From Microbacterium candidum (GTDB taxonomy: Bacteria > Actinomycetota > Actinomycetes > Actinomycetales > Microbacteriaceae), in contig NZ_JASXSZ010000008.1 in assembly GCF_030315975.1 (NCBI RefSeq), positions 1 through 64,000 of the forward strand: a DNA stretch of 64,000 nucleotides, in the 5' to 3' direction. Shown here one piece after another: positions 57,891 to 64,000 of the stretch; positions within the stretch are counted from its first letter, which is position 1; each line of letters begins with the position of its first letter. Below the pieces are notes generated by a model. That model worked only from the letters and a program-made list of their open reading frames with translations. It did no database searches and was not told the DNA's origin. Position numbers and translations under genes: made by a program.

Positions 57891-58811
57891 GTGGATACGC
57901 GCAGCCTTCCCGTGCCGGACGGGCTCGACGGCGTTCGCGTCGATGCGGCGCTCGCCAAGATGCTCGGCTTCTCCCGGACGTTCGCGGCGGAGGTCGCCGA
58001 CGCCGGGGGAGTGACGCTCGACGGCCGCACGCAGTCGAAGTCCGACAAGCTGCGCGCGGGCGGCTGGCTCGATGTGTCCTGGGAGCCCAGGCGCGAGCCG
58101 GAGATCATCCCCGTCGAGGTGCCCGATCTCGGGATCGTGTACGACGACGACGAGATCGTCGTCGTGGACAAGCCCGCGGGCGTGGCCGCCCACCCGTCGG
58201 TCGGATGGGAAGGCCCGACGGTGCTCGGCGCCCTCGCCGCCGGCGGCTTCCGCATCGCGACGAGCGGTGCCGCAGAGCGCCAGGGGGTCGTCCACCGGCT
58301 CGACGTCGGCACGAGCGGTCTCATGGTCGTCGCGAAGACCGAACGTGCGTATACAGCGCTCAAGCGCGCCTTCAAGGAGCGCGAGGTCGAGAAGATCTAT
58401 CACGCCGTGGTGCAGGGGCATCCCGATCCGCTCGCCGGCACGATCGATGCGCCGATCGGCCGGCATCCCTCCCACTCGTGGAAGTTCGCCGTCACCCCTG
58501 ACGGCAAGGACTCGGTGACCCACTATGAGACGCTCGAGGCGTTCCCCGGGGCGTCCCTTCTGGAGATCCACCTGGAGACCGGTCGCACGCACCAGATCCG
58601 CGTGCACATGGCCGCACATCGGCACCCCTGCGTGGGCGACCCGCTCTACGGCGCGGACCCGACCCTGTCGGCGAAGCTCGGGCTCACTCGGCAGTGGCTG
58701 CACGCGCATCAGTTGTCGTTCGAACATCCGCTGACCCGCGACTGGCAGACGTTCGTCTCGGACTATCCGGCGGACCTCGCGCACGCGCTCGAGGTGCTGC
58801 GCGGCGAGTAG
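57891..58811 (+). CDS. RluA/RluD-family pseudouridine synthase
   Basis: A 306-residue RNA-modifying enzyme. The N-terminal S4 RNA-binding domain (about 12-70: VRVDAALAKMLGFSRTFAAE) precedes the catalytic domain, which has the Asp in GVVHRLDVGTSGLMVVAKT. Later GRTHQIRVHM, HPCVGDPLYG and LHAHQLSFEHP are family hallmarks. GTG start one base after the lspA stop, so the two genes form one unit as in many actinobacteria. The best match is RluD-like (23S rRNA), but the target site is not provable from sequence. Confidence 0.92.
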   Translation: MDTRSLPVPDGLDGVRVDAALAKMLGFSRTFAAEVADAGGVTLDGRTQSKSDKLRAGGWLDVSWEPRREPEIIPVEVPDLGIVYDDDEIVVVDKPAGVAAHPSVGWEGPTVLGALAAGGFRIATSGAAERQGVVHRLDVGTSGLMVVAKTERAYTALKRAFKEREVEKIYHAVVQGHPDPLAGTIDAPIGRHPSHSWKFAVTPDGKDSVTHYETLEAFPGASLLEIHLETGRTHQIRVHMAAHRHPCVGDPLYGADPTLSAKLGLTRQWLHAHQLSFEHPLTRDWQTFVSDYPADLAHALEVLRGE

Positions 58812-58846
58812 CGCGCGATGTCCGACGCCTCTGCCAAGGTGGCCGT

Positions 58847-59419
58847 ATGCCGATCGACGTGCGCCCCGCGACGGAGTTCGACGATGTCGCTCTCGTCGTC
58901 GGGCCGAGGAACCCCGACTCGACGGTCTGCTTCTGTCTCAGCTATCGCGTCGGAAGCAAGGAGAGCCGCGCGCTCGCCGGTCGAGCTCGCGCCGAGCGCG
59001 TGCGTGAACTGTGCCACCAGGATCCGCCTCCCGGCGTCATCGCCTACCTCGGCGATGAGCCCGTCGGATGGGCGGCGCTGCATCCTCGCAAGGACACGAG
59101 CTTCGCGCGCAACAGGCTCATCCCGCACGTCGACGACAAGGACGTGTGGTCATTGTGGTGCTTCCGGGTTCGCCCGGGCCACCGCGGCGGGGGAGTGATG
59201 CATGCGCTCATCGACGGTGCCGTCGCCTACGCGCGCGAGCGCGGCGCGCCGGCGATCGAGGGGTATCCGCTCGACAATGAGGGGCGGCGGGTGAACCAGA
59301 CGATGGCCTACGTCGGCACGAGGGGCCTCTTCGAATCGGCCGGCTTTGCGAAGGCAGCCGACACGCGCTCCGTGCTCGACGGGTTCCCGCGCGTGCTCAT
59401 GCGGCTCGAGCTCGACTGA
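58847..59419 (+). CDS. GNAT-family N-acetyltransferase
   Basis: A 190-residue acetyltransferase fold. The acetyl-CoA loop is RPGHRGGGVMHALI (about residues 107-120), preceded by the beta-strand WSLWCFRV. VAYLGDEPVGWAALHPR and the C-terminal YVGTRGLFESAGF are also typical. Several Cys are near the N-terminus (CFCLSY). The substrate is unknown. The ATG at 58847 gives the natural start (MPIDVRPATEFDD). It appears independent of the flanking rluD-like and dnaE1 genes. Confidence 0.85.
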   Translation: MPIDVRPATEFDDVALVVGPRNPDSTVCFCLSYRVGSKESRALAGRARAERVRELCHQDPPPGVIAYLGDEPVGWAALHPRKDTSFARNRLIPHVDDKDVWSLWCFRVRPGHRGGGVMHALIDGAVAYARERGAPAIEGYPLDNEGRRVNQTMAYVGTRGLFESAGFAKAADTRSVLDGFPRVLMRLELD

Positions 59420-59523
59420 CGGATCCGACTCGGACTCTGACCTTCAACCCGAGGGTGAAGCGAAGCTCGAGCGTGTTCGGGCCCGTCCCGGGTCGGGCCC
59501 GCTCTGATGGGAGACCCCCCTCA

Positions 59524-59529
59524 TAGACT
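59524..59529 (+). promoter_or_regulatory. Leaderless-type -10 box (TAGACT) for dnaE1
   Basis: TAGACT ends 7 bases before the GTG at 59537. There is no Shine-Dalgarno sequence in between, so the dnaE1 message is probably leaderless. Confidence 0.55.
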
Positions 59530-59536
59530 CGAAGAC

Positions 59537-62500
59537 GTGGCATCCGATTCCTTCGTTCACCTGCACGTCCACAGCGAATACTCGATGCTCGACGGCGCCG
59601 CCCGCATCGGACCGATGGTCCAGGAGGCGGTCAAACAGGGGATGCCCGCGATCGCGGTCACCGACCACGGCAACACGTTCGCCGCCTACGAGTTCTACAA
59701 GACCGCGAAGGACGCCGGCATCAAGCCGATCATCGGCATCGAGGCGTACGTCACTCCGGGCACGCACCGCTCCGACAAGTCGCGCGTCCGCTGGGGCACG
59801 CCCGAGCAGAGCGACGACGACGTGTCGGGTTCCGGTGCGTATACGCACATGACGCTGCTGTCGGAGACGACGCAGGGCATGCACAACCTCTTCCGGCTCT
59901 CCAGCCGCGCGAGCCTCGAGGGCTACTACTTCAAGCCCCGCATGGACCGCGAGCTGCTGCAGAACTACAGCGCGGGCCTCATCGCGACCACGGGCTGCCC
60001 CTCGGGCGAGGTGCAGACGCGCCTGCGCCTCGGACAGTACGATGCGGCGCGCGCGGCCGCAGCCGAGTTCCAGGACATCTTCGGCAAGGACAACTACTTC
60101 GCCGAGATCATGGACCACGGGCTGTCCATCGAGCGACGCGTCATGACCGACCTGCTGAAGATCGCGAAGGATCTCAGCATCCCGCTCGTCGCGACCAACG
60201 ACCTGCACTACACGCATCAGCACGACGCGAACAGCCACGCGGCGCTCCTGTGCGTGCAGTCGGGTTCGACGCTCGACGATCCGAAGCGCTTCAAGTTCGA
60301 CGGCGACGGCTACTACGTCAAGTCGCCCGCCGAGATGCGGCAGGTCTTCCGCGACCACCCGGAGGCCTGCGACTCGACCCTGCTCATCGCCGAGCGCTGC
60401 GATGTCGAGTTCGACACGAGCGCCAACTACATGCCGCGCTACCCGGTCCCCGACGGTGAGACCGAGGAGAGCTGGTTCATCAAGGAGGTCGAGAACGGCC
60501 TCCACGCGCGCTACCCGGGCGGCATCCCGGACGACGTCCGCAAGCAGGCCGACTACGAGTGCGGCGTCATCGCGCAGATGGGGTTCCCCGGCTACTTCCT
60601 CGTCGTCGCCGACTTCATCAACTGGGCGAAGGACAACGGCATCCGCGTGGGGCCCGGTCGCGGTTCGGGCGCGGGCTCGATGGCCGCCTACGCCATGAAG
60701 ATCACCGACCTCGACCCGCTGCAGCACGGTCTGATCTTCGAGCGGTTCCTCAACCCCGACCGCGTCTCGATGCCCGACTTCGACGTCGACTTCGACGACC
60801 GCCGTCGCGCCGAGGTGATCACCTACGTCACGGAGAAGTACGGCGACGACCGCGTCGCCCAGATCGTCACGTACGGCACCATCAAGGCCAAGCAGGCGCT
60901 GAAGGACGCCGGTCGCGTCCTCGGCTTCCCCTTCAGCATGGGGGAGAAGCTGACGAAGGCGATGCCGCCGGCGGTGATGGGCAAGGACATGCCGCTGGAG
61001 GGCATGTTCGACCCGAACCACCCGCGGTACAAGGAGGCGGTCGAGTTCCGCACGGTCATCGAGACCGATGCGGAGGCGAAGACGGTCTTCGACACCGCCG
61101 TGGGCCTCGAGAACCTGAAGCGCCAGTGGGGCGTGCACGCCGCCGGCGTCATCATGTCCAGCCACCCGCTGATCGACATCATCCCGATCATGCGGCGCGA
61201 GCAGGACGGTCAGATCGTCACGCAGTTCGACTACCCGGCGTGCGAGTCCCTCGGCCTCATCAAGATGGACTTCCTGGGGCTGCGCAACCTCACGATCATC
61301 AACGACGCGCTCGACAACATCGAGGCGAACCGCGGCCACCCGCTCGTGCTGGAAGACCTGCCGCTCGACGACAAGCCGTCCTACGAGCTCCTGACCCGCG
61401 GCGACACGCTGGGCGTGTTCCAGCTCGACGGCGGGCCGATGCGCGCGCTCCTGCGCCTCATGAAGCCGGACAACTTCGAAGACGTGTCGGCCGTCATCGC
61501 GCTCTATCGCCCGGGCCCCATGGGCGCGAACTCGCACATCAACTACGCGCTCCGCAAGAACGGCCAGCAGCCGATCACCCCGATCCATCCCGAGTTCGCG
61601 GAGTCGCTGAAGGAGATCCTCGACATCAGCTACGGCCTGATCATCTATCAGGAGCAGGTCATGGCGATCGCGCAGAAGGTGGCCGGGTTCAGTCTCGGCC
61701 AGGCCGACATCCTCCGTCGTGCGATGGGCAAGAAGAAGAAGTCCGAGCTCGACAAGCAGTACGAGGGCTTCCACGCCGGCATGGTCGGCAACGGGTACAG
61801 CGAGGGCGCCATCTCGGCGCTGTGGGAGATCCTGCTGCCGTTCTCGGACTACGCGTTCAACAAAGCGCACTCCGCCGCCTACGGCCTCGTCTCCTACTGG
61901 ACGGCCTACCTCAAGGCCCACTATCCCGCCGAGTACATGGCCGCGCTCCTGACGAGCGTCGGCGACTCGAAGGACAAGATGGCGGTGTACCTCAACGAAT
62001 GCCGCCGCATGGGCATCAAGGTGCTGCCGCCGGATGTCGGCGCGTCCATCCGGTACTTCGCGGCCGTCGGGGAGGACATCCGTTTCGGACTCGGGGCCGT
62101 GCGCAACGTCGGGGCCAACGTCGTCGACTCGATCGTCGAGTCCCGCACGAAGACCGCCTTCACGTCGTTCCACGACTTCCTCTCGAAGGTGCCCGCGCAC
62201 GTCGCGAACAAGCGCACGGTCGAATCGCTCATCAAGGCGGGGGCGTTCGACTCCCTCGGCGACACGCGGCGCGCTCTGATGGAGATCCACGAGGACGCCA
62301 CCGAGCAGGCCGTGCTCGACAAGCGCCGCGAGGCGAACGGCGAGGTCGGATTCGACTTCGACAGCCTGTGGGGCGACGACGAGCCTGAGCGCGCGGCCAA
62401 GGTGCCCGAGCGCCCCGAGTGGACGAAGAAGGACAAGCTCGCGTTCGAGCGCGAGATGCTCGGCCTGTACGTCTCCGACCATCCTCTGGCCGGGATGGAG

Positions 62501-63055
62501 GTGCCGCTCGCGAAGCACGCGTCGACGAGCATCCACGACCTCCTCGCGAGCGAAGACATCGGCGATGGCGAACAGGTCACGATCGCCGGCCTCGTCACGA
62601 GCGTCCAGCACCGCGTCGCGAAGCAGAGCGGCAACCCGTACGGCATGATCACGGTCGAGGACTTCGACGGCGAGATCACCGTCATGTTCATGGGCAAGAC
62701 CTACACCGAGTTCCAGTCGATGCTGCAGGCAGACAGCATCCTCGTCGTCCGCGGCCGGGTCTCGCGGCGCGACGACGGGATGAATCTGCACGCGCAGTCC
62801 GCGTTCGCGCCGGATCTCGGAGCGATGGATGCCTCCGGCCCTCTCACACTCGTGATGCCCGAGCACCGCGCGACGGAAGCGGTCGTCTCGGAGCTCGCCG
62901 GCGTGCTGACGCGTCACCGCGGCTCGACGGAGGTCGTGCTGCGCCTCTACCGCGGCTCCACCGCGAAGGTGTTCGAGGTGCCGATGCCGGTGGCGATCTC
63001 GGCCGACCTCTTCGGCGATCTCAAGGGTCTGCTGGGACCTCAGTGTCTCGGCTGA
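59537..63055 (+). CDS. dnaE1: DNA polymerase III alpha subunit (replicative)
   Basis: A 1172-residue replicative polymerase. An N-terminal PHP domain (about 5-280) starts FVHLHVHSEYSMLDGA, keeping the metal ligands for proofreading typical of actinobacterial DnaE1. The palm carries GPGRGSGAGSMAAYA and the catalytic Asp triad motif MPDFDVDFDDRRR (about residues 410-422). The finger/tandem HhH part and a C-terminal OB fold (about 1010-1090, QVTIAGLVTSVQHR) follow. The GTG at 59537 begins directly before the PHP motif and fits the leaderless promoter; an ATG at 59507 is upstream of the TAGACT box and so less likely. Confidence 0.96.
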   Translation: MASDSFVHLHVHSEYSMLDGAARIGPMVQEAVKQGMPAIAVTDHGNTFAAYEFYKTAKDAGIKPIIGIEAYVTPGTHRSDKSRVRWGTPEQSDDDVSGSGAYTHMTLLSETTQGMHNLFRLSSRASLEGYYFKPRMDRELLQNYSAGLIATTGCPSGEVQTRLRLGQYDAARAAAAEFQDIFGKDNYFAEIMDHGLSIERRVMTDLLKIAKDLSIPLVATNDLHYTHQHDANSHAALLCVQSGSTLDDPKRFKFDGDGYYVKSPAEMRQVFRDHPEACDSTLLIAERCDVEFDTSANYMPRYPVPDGETEESWFIKEVENGLHARYPGGIPDDVRKQADYECGVIAQMGFPGYFLVVADFINWAKDNGIRVGPGRGSGAGSMAAYAMKITDLDPLQHGLIFERFLNPDRVSMPDFDVDFDDRRRAEVITYVTEKYGDDRVAQIVTYGTIKAKQALKDAGRVLGFPFSMGEKLTKAMPPAVMGKDMPLEGMFDPNHPRYKEAVEFRTVIETDAEAKTVFDTAVGLENLKRQWGVHAAGVIMSSHPLIDIIPIMRREQDGQIVTQFDYPACESLGLIKMDFLGLRNLTIINDALDNIEANRGHPLVLEDLPLDDKPSYELLTRGDTLGVFQLDGGPMRALLRLMKPDNFEDVSAVIALYRPGPMGANSHINYALRKNGQQPITPIHPEFAESLKEILDISYGLIIYQEQVMAIAQKVAGFSLGQADILRRAMGKKKKSELDKQYEGFHAGMVGNGYSEGAISALWEILLPFSDYAFNKAHSAAYGLVSYWTAYLKAHYPAEYMAALLTSVGDSKDKMAVYLNECRRMGIKVLPPDVGASIRYFAAVGEDIRFGLGAVRNVGANVVDSIVESRTKTAFTSFHDFLSKVPAHVANKRTVESLIKAGAFDSLGDTRRALMEIHEDATEQAVLDKRREANGEVGFDFDSLWGDDEPERAAKVPERPEWTKKDKLAFEREMLGLYVSDHPLAGMEVPLAKHASTSIHDLLASEDIGDGEQVTIAGLVTSVQHRVAKQSGNPYGMITVEDFDGEITVMFMGKTYTEFQSMLQADSILVVRGRVSRRDDGMNLHAQSAFAPDLGAMDASGPLTLVMPEHRATEAVVSELAGVLTRHRGSTEVVLRLYRGSTAKVFEVPMPVAISADLFGDLKGLLGPQCLG

Positions 63056-63130
63056 TCCCGCGGAACGCCTCTGAGTAGGATCGGACAAGCCGCGCGGATC
63101 CCCCCAGCCGCGCGGACGGAAGGAACGCAC

Positions 63131-64000
63131 GTGACCGATATCGATCGCCCGGAAGACGCGGACACCCCAGCACCCGCGGAAGAAGCGCGCAGCACCAGAC
63201 CCGAGTCCGACGCCGCTACCGCGGAGGCGGCGACGACCGCCAGGCAGGACAGCGCCGACGCTGCCCACGACAGGGCTGACGACGACGCCCCGGCAGAGGC
63301 CGGCGCCACCGCGCCGGCGGACGCGAACGGCGACGCGGATGCCGCCGACGTCGAGGAGGATGCCGGGGATGTCGTCGATGACGCCGGCACCGACGTCGCC
63401 GACGCGGATGCCGTCGTCGCGGCTCCGGCCGAAGACGCCGTCCCGCCGCAGTACGGCGTCGGTCCCTTCTCGGTGCGCGAGGTCGCCCTGGCGCTCGTCT
63501 GGCTCTTCGCGTTCATCACGTCGTTCTTCGACGTGGCCGGCGACCAATCGGTGTGGACGGGAGGGCTCGCGTGGATCCTCACGATCGGCGTGCCGACCGT
63601 GGCCGTCTTCCTCATCGTCCTGCGCCGCCTCTCGCCGACCGGGATCCGCCGGGTGGGCTCCCTCGGGATCGACCAGTTCGCCTCCGTCGCCTTCGCGGTC
63701 GCGGCCGTCCTGTGGATCCAGGAGATCTGGGCGACGATCGCGAACGCCATGACGACGGGGTTCTGGTCCCACACGTGGGTCATGTGGGTGCAGGCCGTGC
63801 TCATGCTCCTCGGCGTCGTGCTCACGGTGGCCGCGAAGTGGCTGCCCGTGATCGGCGACGACTTCCGCTACCGCGTGGAGGTCGTCGCACAGCCGGCGGC
63901 CCGACCGACGCGGCCGGTAACGCCCCGTCCCGTTGTCGAACGACCCAAGCCCGTCGAGACCGCCACCATCGACGAGTACGCCGCAGCCGTCCTCGGGACC
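63131..64000 (+). CDS. Acidic-tailed membrane protein (3' truncated by window edge)
   Basis: 290 codons are visible, open to the end of the window. Residues 1 to about 110 are Ala/Asp/Glu-rich and probably disordered. Four membrane helices follow (about 115-133, 141-161, 175-192 and 213-231). A basic, Pro-rich stretch (ARPTRPVTPRPVVERP) comes next, and the frame continues out of the window. The GTG start has ggaaggaac 4 bases upstream, and a TAGGAT box lies at 63075-63080. I do not recognise the family with confidence; small membrane proteins with such tails are common downstream of dnaE1 in Microbacteriaceae-like genomes, which is a recollection, not a proof. Confidence 0.75.
   Translation, partial: MTDIDRPEDADTPAPAEEARSTRPESDAATAEAATTARQDSADAAHDRADDDAPAEAGATAPADANGDADAADVEEDAGDVVDDAGTDVADADAVVAAPAEDAVPPQYGVGPFSVREVALALVWLFAFITSFFDVAGDQSVWTGGLAWILTIGVPTVAVFLIVLRRLSPTGIRRVGSLGIDQFASVAFAVAAVLWIQEIWATIANAMTTGFWSHTWVMWVQAVLMLLGVVLTVAAKWLPVIGDDFRYRVEVVAQPAARPTRPVTPRPVVERPKPVETATIDEYAAAVLGT

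Noticed and set aside
59444..63772. Minus-strand open frame of over 1400 codons antisense to dnaE1
   Set aside because: Shadow of the GC-biased dnaE1 coding sequence. Low-complexity Arg/Val/Asp composition and no recognisable motif.
1..64000. tRNA, rRNA, prophage, insertion sequence or integrative element
   Set aside because: No tRNA-like cloverleaf, transposase, integrase or phage structural gene was recognised. Gene order is largely that of a conserved actinobacterial core.

Overview
The window is high-GC chromosomal DNA from a Gram-positive actinobacterium. A Microbacteriaceae member, most likely Microbacterium or a close relative, fits best. The reasons are the actinobacterial gene order around ftsZ, sepF, yggT and wag31, the garA/FtsR cluster, the PASTA kinase/Rv2175c/class II DAHP synthase neighbourhood, many GTG starts, and the absence of outer-membrane secretin genes beside the type IV pilus genes. 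I saw no rRNA, tRNA, CRISPR array, insertion sequence or prophage. No gene-free stretch exceeds 300 bases.

Region 1 (1-13.5 kb) is a complete monoderm type IV pilus locus. It holds three small major-type pilins (two share 248 identical bases), two minor prepilins, a large PilX-like protein, prepilin peptidase, PilM, PilN, PilO, PilT and PilC. Behind a strong hairpin sits an MFS transporter fused to a cyclic-nucleotide-binding domain, and then PilB on the opposite strand.

Region 2 (13.6-22.7 kb) carries a YCII-like protein, glycogen phosphorylase, a CYTH protein, dihydrolipoyl dehydrogenase with a CopC-like protein, a divergent Met/Cys-rich copper-storage (Csp) protein, an unrecognised protein, GarA and two MerR regulators.

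Region 3 (22.7-34.7 kb) has a ParA-like ATPase, pyruvate carboxylase, a large acidic MinD-like ATPase, peptide deformylase, a FadD15-like acyl-CoA synthetase, a ROK glucokinase, a PlsC acyltransferase and a class II DAHP synthase.

Region 4 (34.8-57.2 kb) is the cell-envelope and division block: PASTA Ser/Thr kinase, a triple-LysM wall hydrolase-like protein, an Rv2175c homologue, polyprenyl synthase and a DUF3040 protein. The dcw cluster follows: mraZ, rsmH, an ftsL-like gene, ftsI, murF, mraY, murD, ftsW, murG, [GntR gene, opposite strand], murC, ftsQ, ftsZ, yggS, sepF, yggT, wag31. murE is not at its usual place between ftsI and murF.

Region 5 (57.2-64 kb) holds lspA, an RluD-type pseudouridine synthase, a GNAT acetyltransferase, dnaE1 and a truncated acidic membrane protein.

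The most unusual signal is genome-scale rather than a gene. The hexamer GGATGC and its complement GCATCC recur roughly every 400 bases in both orientations, several times more often than base composition predicts, and often through otherwise disfavoured codons such as GCA. Because the window also encodes a full type IV pilus with PilT, an uptake-sequence-like or chromosome-architecture role deserves a test.
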